Shown: positions 32,952-42,218 of the stretch, piece by piece | Numbering within the stretch: position 1 is the stretch's first letter | Layout of the letters: every line of letters begins with the position of its first letter | DNA from: CAYJAD01 sp964370835 | GTDB lineage: Bacteria; Desulfobacterota; Desulfovibrionia; Desulfovibrionales; Desulfovibrionaceae | Length of the DNA: 64,000 nt | Direction of reading: 5' to 3' | Assembly (NCBI GenBank): GCA_964370835.1 | Contig: CAYJLO010000001.1 | Coordinates: 1-64,000 of the forward strand | Position numbers and translations under genes: made by a program | The notes under the pieces: generated by a model | The model's input: the letters and a program-made list of their open reading frames with translations, nothing else | Databases searched by the model: none | What the model was told of the DNA's origin: nothing

Positions 32952-35078
32952 ATGAAAAACATGAAAGTTTCTACAAAACTCACCCTTGGCTTTGGTGTAA
33001 TTTTACTTTCCATCTGCGTACTTGGTTTTTTTTCCGTCAATGAAAAAAGACAAGCCGCAGATCAAGCGCTTGATATTGTAAACAAAAGTCTTCCAGAAAT
33101 TTTTGATGTGGCAGAATTGCGCGAAGCATTTAATTCTGCCTATCTTCACATGCGCACCTATCGTCTCACGCGTGACGCCGCCAATTACACAGCCACACAA
33201 AACGATATAAAAAAGGCTGAAGCAGCTTTAGAGCATTTGCATTCTTTGGTGCGTGCGTATCCTGAGCTCACACAATTACAAGGCTTTACTGCCACTTTTC
33301 AAAATGTATTTACTCAGTACACAAACTCTCTTCAAATTTCCCACACTACCTTACAAAATTTCTTAAAAAATCAAGCACGTCTTGAAAGTTTCGATAAAGA
33401 TATCAATCAACGAGTGCATAATGCCATAGCTCTTATTCAAAAAGAAATTTCCAGTGCCAGCCAAATGCATGATGCTGTGGCTCTGAATGACTTTTCCAAC
33501 TATCTTGTAGCCACAGTCACGTTCAGCACAGCATTTTTTGATTTACGAGCAGCTGTATTTGCCGCCCTTACAGAAAACAATACTACTGCGCTTAGCCAAT
33601 TACATGAAAAAATTACGGCTCTTATTACCATAGCCTCTGCGGATCAAAACGCTTTCCCCACGGAGGAGCTTAAAGAGGAAGTAAGTGCTGTCATTACCCA
33701 ACTCAAAGAATATGCTAACGTATTACAAATCATCATTCAAAACGTTGCAGAGCTTAATAAATACTCCGCCACACGTAGCGGCTACTCTAAAGAAATTCAC
33801 AACCTTATCAACAATAACTTTGCAATGTTAAGCCAAGATATAAACCAAGAACAACAAGAAGCCATAGATGGGCTCAACACAAGCAAAACAAGCACCATTA
33901 TTTTCATCACCCTCCTTGTGCTTGTGGGCGCAGCATTTGCCACATATTTAACCAAGGGCATTACTACTCCTTTAAATAAGAGCATGCAATTTGCACAAGC
34001 TGTAGCACAAGGCAAATTAGACGAAGAGCTTGATGTGCACTCTCAAGATGAGCTGGGTAAACTTGGCGATGCACTACGCACCATGGTGAGTGCGCTTAAA
34101 GAAAATATTGTATTAGCTCAAAAACAAGCCGCTGAAGCCGCTCGTTTAAGTCAAGAAGCACAAATAGCCATGGAAGAAGCAAAGCAGGCACAAATTGCTG
34201 CAGAAAGCGCTAAACAAGAAGGAATGCTTGCCGCCGCCGGCCAATTGGAAGGCATTGTAGAAGCCGTATTTAGCTCAGCTCGTAGCCTCTCTACACAAGT
34301 TGCAGAATCAGAGCAAAGCGTGAGTGAAAGTTCCGACCGTATTACTGAAACAGCTTCAGCCATGGAAGAGATGAACTCCACTGTACTTGAAGTTGCGCGT
34401 AGTGCCGGCGATGCCACCCATGTGTCCAATGATGCCCGTGCAAAAGCAGAAGACGGTGCCAAAATTGTACAAAATATGGTTAAACGTGTGGCCGAGGTGG
34501 AAGGCCAATCACAGCAACTTAAAGCAGATATGATACAGTTGGGAGAGCAAGCCGAAGCCATTGGCACCATTATGAATGTGATTTCTGATATTGCAGACCA
34601 AACCAACTTATTAGCCCTAAATGCAGCCATTGAAGCTGCGCGCGCAGGCGAAGCAGGCCGCGGATTTGCCGTGGTAGCTGACGAGGTTCGCAAACTAGCA
34701 GAAAAAACCATGCAAGCCACTGTGGAAGTGGGCAGTGCCATTGCTGGTGTACAGACCAGTGTAGAACGCAATATGAAAAATGTGGATAGCTCAGCAAGCA
34801 ACATCGAAGCCGCCACCAACTTAGCACATGAGGCTGAACAGTCTTTAAACGAAATTGTGCACCTTGTGGACTCTTCTGCAGATCAAATCCGCACCATTGC
34901 CACAGCAGCAGAAGAACAATCTGCCACCTCAGAAGAAATCAATCGCTCCCTTACCAGCATCAATCATGCCTCCACAGAAACAAGCCATGCCATGAGTGAG
35001 GCCACCAAGGCTGTTATAGAACTCACACATCAAGCGGAAAAACTAGAACAAATCATTCAAACCATGAAAGAAGGCTAA
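32952..35078 (+). CDS. Methyl-accepting chemotaxis protein
   Basis: 708 residues. A membrane segment (about residues 10-32) is followed by a periplasmic four-helix-bundle sensor (about 35-300), the second membrane segment near TIIFITLLVLVGAAFATYL, a HAMP linker and a cytoplasmic coiled-coil. The signalling hairpin tip is ADQTNLLALNAAIEAARAGE, followed by GRGFAVVADEVRKLAE. It relays ligand binding to CheA/CheW. AAGGA precedes the ATG at 32952 although the frame opens at 32904. There is no C-terminal CheR-binding pentapeptide. It is a single gene followed by a terminator at 35111. Confidence 0.95.
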   Translation: MKNMKVSTKLTLGFGVILLSICVLGFFSVNEKRQAADQALDIVNKSLPEIFDVAELREAFNSAYLHMRTYRLTRDAANYTATQNDIKKAEAALEHLHSLVRAYPELTQLQGFTATFQNVFTQYTNSLQISHTTLQNFLKNQARLESFDKDINQRVHNAIALIQKEISSASQMHDAVALNDFSNYLVATVTFSTAFFDLRAAVFAALTENNTTALSQLHEKITALITIASADQNAFPTEELKEEVSAVITQLKEYANVLQIIIQNVAELNKYSATRSGYSKEIHNLINNNFAMLSQDINQEQQEAIDGLNTSKTSTIIFITLLVLVGAAFATYLTKGITTPLNKSMQFAQAVAQGKLDEELDVHSQDELGKLGDALRTMVSALKENIVLAQKQAAEAARLSQEAQIAMEEAKQAQIAAESAKQEGMLAAAGQLEGIVEAVFSSARSLSTQVAESEQSVSESSDRITETASAMEEMNSTVLEVARSAGDATHVSNDARAKAEDGAKIVQNMVKRVAEVEGQSQQLKADMIQLGEQAEAIGTIMNVISDIADQTNLLALNAAIEAARAGEAGRGFAVVADEVRKLAEKTMQATVEVGSAIAGVQTSVERNMKNVDSSASNIEAATNLAHEAEQSLNEIVHLVDSSADQIRTIATAAEEQSATSEEINRSLTSINHASTETSHAMSEATKAVIELTHQAEKLEQIIQTMKEG

Positions 35079-35110
35079 AACTTTCATAGCAAAACACCGC
35101 TTACCCCTTC

Positions 35111-35145
35111 AAGCCGTACCTTTACTTATGAGGTGCGGCTTTTTC
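35111..35145 (+). terminator. Terminator after the chemoreceptor
   Basis: An 11-bp stem, AAGCCGTACCT (35111-35121) with AGGTGCGGCTT (35131-35141), one mismatch, then T's on the plus strand. It lies 33 bases after the stop. Confidence 0.8.
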
Positions 35146-35328
35146 ATTTCAATGGCAAAGTATTTTTTTCACAGCAAAATAAGAGTGCATACTACGAAAA
35201 AGCTCTTTATATACTTTTTTCACGCCTATTCAAACTAAAAAACTCGTGTATAAACAGTTTTTTTGCGCACTAAAATTCTTGTCACCACTTCAAAAATATG
35301 CCATAAAAAAAACAAGGAAGGACGTAAC

Positions 35329-35382
35329 ATGGGACACCCACGGAGTTGTTTCTCTATATTTTTAAAAAATGTAGACATTTAG
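35329..35382 (+). CDS. Possible 17-residue leader peptide before the four-PAS kinase
   Basis: ATG at 35329 to TAG at 35380-35382, reading MGHPRSCFSIFLKNVDI. A strong AAGGAAGG (35314-35321) stands seven bases upstream. Its stop lies 16 bases before the ATG of the kinase, which has only AGAGG at a 13-base spacing. That arrangement fits translational coupling. It is short and could be chance. No coding-bias test is possible by eye. Confidence 0.35.
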   Translation: MGHPRSCFSIFLKNVDI

Positions 35383-35398
35383 AGGTTTTTTCGCACAC

Positions 35399-38149
35399 AT
35401 GTTAAACTTTTCTCAAAAAACACCCATATATATTTTTCTACACCAACTCTACGGCAATAATCCTCAAGCTCTTTGTTGTTATGATGAGCATGGGCAAATA
35501 CTTTATTGCACAAAGGCTTATTTGCACTTTTTTGGTTACCCATCGTTGGAAGAAACCCAGCTCAACATTTCTCAGCTAAGTCCTAACACACAAGCCGATG
35601 GCGAAGATTCCACCCTATTATGTAAAAAGCATTTAGCCATAGCCCTTGCTGAGGGTACACACACGTACGCATGGGAGCACATGCTAAAAAATGGCGAAAT
35701 AGTGCCCGTCCAATATCACCTCACTCGCATGGAGTACCAAGGTATTGCCATTATTACCTGTGCTTTAATGGGCACGAGTAATCATACGAAAACCTTAGAA
35801 GACTTTTACCATCAAGATAAAAATATCCGAAGCATTGTAGAAGCCTCCCCACTGGCCATTTGCCTTTGGAATGCAGAGCACTCGCTCATTGATTGTAATC
35901 AAAGCTTCATGGATCTTTTTGGCATAAACTCCAAAGAAGAATATGCTCTCAATCAGGATAAATTTTACCCCCAAAACCAACAAAATGGGCAAAATTCTTT
36001 AAAACATTCCTCTAAATTACTTCACGATGCGTTTTCCTCAGGGAAGAGTAATGACGACTGGCTATGGTGTAATACACAAGGTGAAACCATACCCACCTAT
36101 GTATCTTTGCGTCGCATTCAATATGACGGTAAAGATATGGTGGCAGAGTATATCTATGATTTGCGCAACCTCAAAGAGAGCCAAAACAGAGCTACACAAG
36201 CGGAAATTCGCAACAAAATAGTTCTGGAAGCCATGCCTTTAAGCATGTCGTTTTGGGATAAAGAGTATAAACTTATTGACTGTAACGTTGCCAGCATCAA
36301 CCTTTTTGGCTTTAAAGATAAACAAGAATATATGGAGAAATTCAATGAAGTTTCTCCACCCCACCAACCTGACGGCCAAGAAAGTTTACCAACCCTACAT
36401 AAAAAATTTGATGAAGCCTTAGCCCATGGTGTAAGCCATGTGGAATGGACTCATCAACTTCCCGACGGTACGCTTGTCCCTGTGGATAAAACTTGCGTAG
36501 GTGCTGTTTTGCATGGCGAAGATGCCGTTATTACCTTCTCTCGCGATTTGCGTGAAATTAAAGCGTCACAGAAAATCGCCGCAGAAGCTGAGCTACGCAA
36601 TAATCTCATGTTAGAGTCCATGCCTCTTGGTGTACATTTTTGGGATAATAATTTAAATCTCATTGACTGTAACTCTGAAAGCTTAAAGCTCTATGGTTTT
36701 GCCAGCAAAGAAGAATTCCAAGCAAACTTTACCAAAACCTACCCACTGCTACAACCTTCGGGAGAAAACTCTGAAGAACTTCTTAAAGCATGCTTACAAA
36801 AAGCTCTTCGTGAAGGCTCTGCCTACACAGAATTTTTATGCTTGCACCAGAGTAAAGAAAACGCCTTCCTGCCTGTGGAAATGATTTTAACGCGCATTAG
36901 CTATAAAGAATCTTACGGCGTTATCACTTATATACGTGATTTGCGTAAACTTAAGACCATGCTGGCAGAAATACAGCGGGTACAAGATCATTTACACGAA
37001 GCCAAAAATATTGCCGAAAAAAATGCCGCCGCCAAGAGTGAATTTTTAGCCAATATGAGTCATGAAATTCGCACACCCATGAATGGTATTTTAGGTCTTT
37101 TACATCTGCTAAATAAAACTTCTTTGCAAGCTGAACAAAATTCCTACGTACAAAAATCCTTAGATTCTGCACAGGATTTATTACGTGTTATCAATGACAT
37201 GCTGGACTTTTCTCACATGGAATCCGGAAAGTTTGAATTCAAAGACGAGCCTTTCTCACTTGAAGAAGTTATTCATGACATTAAAGAAACTTTCACAGCA
37301 CAAGCCACAGAAAAAGGCTTAACGCTGCGCATTGAAAGCACACTTAGCTCACAGCGTGTGCAAGGAGATGCTTTACGCCTTAAGCAAGTGTTTTTTAATC
37401 TTTTGGATAATGCCATTAAATTCACATCGCACGGCGGCATACATATGTGCATCCACGAAAAAGATGTGGGCGCATCCCAAAAGCAATACTCCTTTTTCGT
37501 AAAAGATACAGGCATAGGCATTGCTCCAGAATATGTCGACCATATTTTTTCACCATTCTCTCAAGCGGACACATCTTTTACGCGCCTTTACGGAGGTACA
37601 GGCTTAGGGCTTGTCATCACTCAAAAGATTATACACAAAATGCATGGGCAAATATGTGTGGAGAGTGAACTTGGCAAAGGTTCTACTTTCCACGGCACTG
37701 CCACCCTCCCCATTGTCGAAGATACCCATGACACACAAGGAAAAAACCATGCCTTGGTGAATGGCGCTCCTGCAAAACTCTTGCTTGTGGAAGATAATGA
37801 AATCAACCAAATGGTGGCGCAAGAGATTTTAGAACAAGTGGGCTACGAGGTTTCCATTGCTAACAATGGACTAGAAGCTTTAGAAATGCTTGAAAAAGAA
37901 TCCTTTGATCTTGTGCTCATGGACATTCAAATGCCCGTCATGGACGGACTAACAGCGGCACGTAAAATTCGCGAACAAGAAAAGTTCCGCAATCTTCCCA
38001 TTGTGGCTCTTTCTGCACATGCATTGGAAGAAGATGTACAAAAAAGCCTTGCCCATGGCATGAATGAACACGCCACCAAGCCCATCAATCCACAAAAGCT
38101 CTACAAAACCATAGCTTATTGGATTGAAAACCCTCCCATCTCAGCATAA
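35399..38149 (+). CDS. Soluble hybrid histidine kinase with four tandem PAS domains
   Basis: 916 residues, no membrane segment, so cytoplasmic. Residues about 20-530 are four PAS units of about 129 residues. Each carries a cysteine at the same place (37, 166, 295, 424), and units 2-4 read IDCN there. Then come a dimerisation/phosphoacceptor region NMSHEIRTPMNGILG (His 555), an ATPase domain with DNAIKFT, DTGIGIAP and GGTGLGL, and a receiver with VLMDIQMPVMDG. There is no output domain or Hpt, so the next relay partner is elsewhere. The only usable start is 35399; the frame is closed by TAG at 35372. A terminator follows at 38161. Confidence 0.92.
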   Translation: MLNFSQKTPIYIFLHQLYGNNPQALCCYDEHGQILYCTKAYLHFFGYPSLEETQLNISQLSPNTQADGEDSTLLCKKHLAIALAEGTHTYAWEHMLKNGEIVPVQYHLTRMEYQGIAIITCALMGTSNHTKTLEDFYHQDKNIRSIVEASPLAICLWNAEHSLIDCNQSFMDLFGINSKEEYALNQDKFYPQNQQNGQNSLKHSSKLLHDAFSSGKSNDDWLWCNTQGETIPTYVSLRRIQYDGKDMVAEYIYDLRNLKESQNRATQAEIRNKIVLEAMPLSMSFWDKEYKLIDCNVASINLFGFKDKQEYMEKFNEVSPPHQPDGQESLPTLHKKFDEALAHGVSHVEWTHQLPDGTLVPVDKTCVGAVLHGEDAVITFSRDLREIKASQKIAAEAELRNNLMLESMPLGVHFWDNNLNLIDCNSESLKLYGFASKEEFQANFTKTYPLLQPSGENSEELLKACLQKALREGSAYTEFLCLHQSKENAFLPVEMILTRISYKESYGVITYIRDLRKLKTMLAEIQRVQDHLHEAKNIAEKNAAAKSEFLANMSHEIRTPMNGILGLLHLLNKTSLQAEQNSYVQKSLDSAQDLLRVINDMLDFSHMESGKFEFKDEPFSLEEVIHDIKETFTAQATEKGLTLRIESTLSSQRVQGDALRLKQVFFNLLDNAIKFTSHGGIHMCIHEKDVGASQKQYSFFVKDTGIGIAPEYVDHIFSPFSQADTSFTRLYGGTGLGLVITQKIIHKMHGQICVESELGKGSTFHGTATLPIVEDTHDTQGKNHALVNGAPAKLLLVEDNEINQMVAQEILEQVGYEVSIANNGLEALEMLEKESFDLVLMDIQMPVMDGLTAARKIREQEKFRNLPIVALSAHALEEDVQKSLAHGMNEHATKPINPQKLYKTIAYWIENPPISA

Positions 38150-38160
38150 ATTTTCTTACG

Positions 38161-38197
38161 AAAGCTCTTCATGGCAATCTGTGAAGAGCTTTTTTTT
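38161..38197 (+). terminator. Terminator after the PAS kinase
   Basis: An 11-bp stem, AAAGCTCTTCA with TGAAGAGCTTT, then a run of T to 38197. It begins 11 bases after the kinase stop. Confidence 0.88.
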
Positions 38198-38488
38198 GCA
38201 CATCACACGCAGTTAATATTTCATATTCGCCTCTTTTTTCCACAAAAGTGTCACTTTCATCTCCATTGGCAAGAGCTTTTGCAGCGATTGTTACATTTCT
38301 GTATTCTTCGTCTTTTTTTCAAGCAACGCCTTGCTTTTTTCATGTGCCATTGCTATTCTGTACACTGATTTACAAATCCATTCTAAACACCCTACATGCA
38401 TGCGTGTATTGTGTATTTTTCCCGTGCTTTTCATGCTTACCGGTTTTGCTTTATTATTATTCGCAATAGGTTATAAAGGGATTAGATT

Positions 38489-40546
38489 ATGCAATTTGTG
38501 TTCAATAAAACTGTTTGTCAAAACCTGCGCAAATCCTTACGTAGAGAATGGTTAGAAACCAACAGTTTAGGTGGCTATGCGTCAAGTTCTCTCGTCTGCT
38601 GTAATACCAGAAAATATCACGGGCTGTTAGCCGTACCTCTGGCTGATCCTCCTGGGCGCTTTGTTTTACTCTCCACCTTGGAAGAATCCATCTTGGTGGG
38701 AAATAAAGAAGCCTTTTTTTCTTGTCGCAAACACCCCGATGTATATTATCCGCGTGGACACGAATATTTGCACGAAGTAACCTTGGGCTCCATCCCCACC
38801 TTTGTGTATAGATATGGCGATGTACACTTTGTACGCCAAATCATGATGTTGGATAAACATCACATTACCCTTATACGCTATAGTTTACTCCCCTGCGAAA
38901 AAAACGCTGGGCCCTCATCCTTACCGGGTAAAGCTCGTCTGCGCATAAAGCCTTTATTGGCCTATAGGAATATGCATTCTTTGGGCTCTACCAATATTGA
39001 TTTTCAAGTTAAAACGTGGCCGGCGCGCGAAGGATTTAGCATTCGCCCCTATAATTCCTTACCGCCGTTTTTCATGCAAAGCAGCGCCCCACTTATCTTT
39101 CATCCTTCTCCGGACTGGTATCACAATGCCGAATATATGGTGGAGGCAGAACGCGGCTTTGCCAATCATGAAGATCTTTTTCAACCAGGTGTCATTGACA
39201 TCGAACTTGACCTTGGCCAATCGGTGGTACTTTCTGCGGCCACTGAAGACGTGCTAGAAAAGCTTGGCCCCTTGGATGCTCTTTGGCAGGAAGAAGCTTT
39301 GCGTCGTGAGAAAAAAGCCGATCAAACGTCCTTGCTCCAAAATCATCTCGAAAAAATAGGAAAACAATTTTTAGTGCGCCAACCCGCAGGTAATGAAACC
39401 ATTGTGGCTGGATATCCTTGGTTTGAAGCATGGGGACGAGACACCTGCATAGCCCTGAGTGGCCTTACCTTTGATGCGCATAATGCCGAGCAAGGCTGGG
39501 AAATTTTACACGCTTTAGCCAGCGAATCTGACCATGGGCGCATTCCCAATATGTTTTCCACCGACGGTAAACATTCCTATAATTGTATCGATGCTTCCCT
39601 TTGGTATACATGGGCGGCCCAAAAAGCCTTTGCAGCTGATCCCAAAAAATTTCGTACACAGTGTTGGCCCTTCATAAAAAGCATTTTAGAAAATTACGCC
39701 TCAGGCAACCTTGAACATATTCACTGCGACGCAGAAGGTTTTTTACATGTGGGCAATGAGCACACCCAACTCACGTGGATGGATGCCAATGTACGCGGTA
39801 AAGCCGTAACACCGCGTCACGGCTGCCCTGTGGAAATCAACGCCCTGTGGTATAATGCCCTGGCCTTTGCACGCCAAGTGGCCAAGGCTTATGGTGAAAA
39901 GATGCCACATGCCCTTTGTCACCAACGCGCTTTGGATAAAATGCGGCTTGTCTTCAAAGAGCGTTTTTGGGTGGAACAAAAACACAGTGGTTATTTGGCT
40001 GATTGCTGGCGACCTCAAGAACTGGACACATCTTTACGCCCCAATCAGCTTTTCGCTGTGGGTTTACCTTATGCCATCTTGGATGAAGAATTCTGGGGAG
40101 ATGTGGTGGATACCTGCCGCAATGCCCTCTTAACGCCTTATGGTTTACGCACCCTTGCCCCCCATGACCATCGCTATCAATCCATCTATGAAGGAAGCCC
40201 TGAACAGCGCGACGCAGCGTATCATCAGGGCATAGTATGGCCTTGGCTACTTGGAATCTATGGCGATGCCCTCATCCGCGCAGCTTGGGACAGCCCAGCC
40301 GCCGTACGAGAGCTCCTTGAAGCCATTACCCCGTTGCTTACCTCACACCTTGTGGATGCTGGCGTGGGTTCCATTTCAGAAATTTTTTCAGCAGATCCTC
40401 CTCATGTGCCCGATGGTTGTATAGCCCAAGCTTGGAGTGTGGCTGAAGTTTCACGCCTTTTACAAACTTTGCGCTCAGTGGCACCAGACGTTGTGTGCGC
40501 ATGGGAAGATTTATACATTCAGGAAAGTGCGCTTATTTATTTTTAG
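38489..40546 (+). CDS. Glycogen debranching enzyme (amylo-alpha-1,6-glucosidase family)
   Basis: 685 residues. The N-terminal half (about 1-270) is the beta-rich GDE_N domain with LGGYASSSLVCCNTRKYHGLL. The C-terminal (alpha/alpha)6 barrel has PWFEAWGRDTCIALSGL and TWMDANVRGKAVTPRHG, including catalytic Asp candidates. It removes alpha-1,6 branches from glycogen. AAGGGA precedes the ATG at 38489. It is the first of four plus-strand glucan genes; GT4, GH57 and the synthase-phosphorylase follow. The gap upstream (38198-38488) is A/T rich and shows no gene. Confidence 0.9.
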   Translation: MQFVFNKTVCQNLRKSLRREWLETNSLGGYASSSLVCCNTRKYHGLLAVPLADPPGRFVLLSTLEESILVGNKEAFFSCRKHPDVYYPRGHEYLHEVTLGSIPTFVYRYGDVHFVRQIMMLDKHHITLIRYSLLPCEKNAGPSSLPGKARLRIKPLLAYRNMHSLGSTNIDFQVKTWPAREGFSIRPYNSLPPFFMQSSAPLIFHPSPDWYHNAEYMVEAERGFANHEDLFQPGVIDIELDLGQSVVLSAATEDVLEKLGPLDALWQEEALRREKKADQTSLLQNHLEKIGKQFLVRQPAGNETIVAGYPWFEAWGRDTCIALSGLTFDAHNAEQGWEILHALASESDHGRIPNMFSTDGKHSYNCIDASLWYTWAAQKAFAADPKKFRTQCWPFIKSILENYASGNLEHIHCDAEGFLHVGNEHTQLTWMDANVRGKAVTPRHGCPVEINALWYNALAFARQVAKAYGEKMPHALCHQRALDKMRLVFKERFWVEQKHSGYLADCWRPQELDTSLRPNQLFAVGLPYAILDEEFWGDVVDTCRNALLTPYGLRTLAPHDHRYQSIYEGSPEQRDAAYHQGIVWPWLLGIYGDALIRAAWDSPAAVRELLEAITPLLTSHLVDAGVGSISEIFSADPPHVPDGCIAQAWSVAEVSRLLQTLRSVAPDVVCAWEDLYIQESALIYF

Positions 40547-40594
40547 TGTTTTCCTCCAAACAGCATCTTAGGATTACGAGATTAAAGGGTTCAT

Positions 40595-42136
40595 ATGCGA
40601 ATTTTAATGTTTGGATGGGAGTTTCCTCCCTATATGAGTGGCGGTCTAGGAACAGCATGCTATGGAATGACACGGGCCTTGGCAGAAAAAGGTATGGATA
40701 TTCACTTTGTACTTCCGCGAATGGAAGGCCAAGACAAAATATACCTTCCCCAAGGCTTGGCCTTGCATGAAGCCTCTGGCACGCGCATTGCGTGGCACCA
40801 AGAGGCACAGAAACAGAGCACACAAGAGCACGTCCATACCATACGACATTCGCAGGACAGTCCCATACAGGCGCCAGCACATGCAACCACCCCTTGCACC
40901 ACGAATACAGCTTGCACCGGTAAATCCATTGTGGAAGAAGTTTGGCAAAAACATGTACGTTTGCACCCCGTTAATTCACTTTTGCACGCCTACGCCACAC
41001 CGCAAAGTTATGAAGAGCTTCATAATATCTGCGTGGCAAGCAATACATCCTATTTATATGACCCTTGCAATGCGCCCATGACTTTCATGCAACAAGCCTC
41101 TGGCATGATTTCCCCGCAAAGTCAGGAAGAACTTTTACATGTTGTCACAAAAACGCAAAAAAATGTGACACATATGGAACAAGGCGACACGGTGCTCTCT
41201 TTGCACGGCGGCTATGGGCAAGGGCTTATGGATGAAGTATTTCGTTATAGCCAAAGCGTGCTGGGTCTTGATACCGAAAATTTTGACATAATTCATGCCC
41301 ATGACTGGATGACCTTCCCCGCTGGCATTGTGGCAAAGCATGTGACGGGCAAGCCCCTGCTCGTACATATTCACGCCTTGGAAAGCGATCGCAGTGGCAT
41401 CAATATAAACCATGAAGTGGCAGCCATAGAGCGCGCTGGTCTTGAGGCTGCCGACACCATCATCACAGTGAGCCATTACACAAAATCTCGTATTAGTCAG
41501 ATTTACGGCATAGATCCGCAAAAAATTGCCGTGGTGCATAATGCTGTCAGTCGTGAAGAGTCACGAAAAAATCTCAATCTGCCCACACATCCCAGCGATG
41601 AAAAATACGTACTTTTCATGGGGCGCATCACTTTCCAAAAAGGGCCGGAATACTTTGTGGAAGCGGCGCGTTTGGTACTTTCACGTATGCCCAATGTGCG
41701 TTTTATCATGGCTGGTAGCGGTGATATGCTGCCACGCATTGTACGTATGGTGGCGCAAATGCGCATGGGGAGCCGTTTTCACTTCACAGGTTTTTTACGC
41801 GGCGAAGATGTGGATAAAATGTACGCCATCAGTGACTTATACGTCATGCCCAGCGTCTCCGAACCCTTTGGCATTGCGCCACTGGAAGCCATGTCCTATG
41901 ACACGCCGGTACTTATTTCGCGCCAATCTGGCGTGGCAGAAGTGGTACAAAATGCCCTCAAGGTGGATTTTTGGGATGTGCGCGCCATGGCAGACAAAAT
42001 TTGCGCCGTTCTAACTCACCCTCGCCTTGCTGAAGAAATGACAAAACAATGTCGCGAGGAATTACAGCATATTCGCTGGGAAAATGCCGCCACAAAACTG
42101 ATTCAAATTTATGAGAGCTGCCATAAAGAGCAGTAA
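40595..42136 (+). CDS. Glycosyltransferase family 4, probable alpha-glucan synthase
   Basis: 513 residues with a GT-B fold. The N-terminal acceptor domain starts MRILMFGWEFPPYMSGGLGT and the donor domain has FMGRITFQKGPEYFVEAA and PSVSEPFGIAPLEAMS (the ExxxxxxxE catalytic motif). The pattern resembles GT4 glycogen or maltose-1-phosphate synthases. Residues about 60-165 form an unusual low-complexity insert rich in His, Gln, Thr and Ala. AAAGGG precedes the start. It sits between the debranching enzyme and GH57 genes. Acceptor and nucleotide donor are not known from sequence. Confidence 0.82.
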   Translation: MRILMFGWEFPPYMSGGLGTACYGMTRALAEKGMDIHFVLPRMEGQDKIYLPQGLALHEASGTRIAWHQEAQKQSTQEHVHTIRHSQDSPIQAPAHATTPCTTNTACTGKSIVEEVWQKHVRLHPVNSLLHAYATPQSYEELHNICVASNTSYLYDPCNAPMTFMQQASGMISPQSQEELLHVVTKTQKNVTHMEQGDTVLSLHGGYGQGLMDEVFRYSQSVLGLDTENFDIIHAHDWMTFPAGIVAKHVTGKPLLVHIHALESDRSGININHEVAAIERAGLEAADTIITVSHYTKSRISQIYGIDPQKIAVVHNAVSREESRKNLNLPTHPSDEKYVLFMGRITFQKGPEYFVEAARLVLSRMPNVRFIMAGSGDMLPRIVRMVAQMRMGSRFHFTGFLRGEDVDKMYAISDLYVMPSVSEPFGIAPLEAMSYDTPVLISRQSGVAEVVQNALKVDFWDVRAMADKICAVLTHPRLAEEMTKQCREELQHIRWENAATKLIQIYESCHKEQ

Positions 42137-42218
42137 GCACATGTTTTATTGGTAACATATGAGGAAAATTTTGTTTTCCTTGTGGGATAAATAATTTTAT
42201 ACTTGGTAGGAAGTTTAT

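Noticed and set aside
34151..34819. Minus-strand 222-residue frame, Ser/Ala rich
   Set aside because: It is antisense to the chemoreceptor signalling domain, whose codon pattern keeps the reverse frame open. It has no motif or ribosome site.
36997..37100. Frameshift or fusion boundary between PAS units and kinase core
   Set aside because: The frame is continuous and the helix linker into the His-containing region is normal for hybrid kinases.
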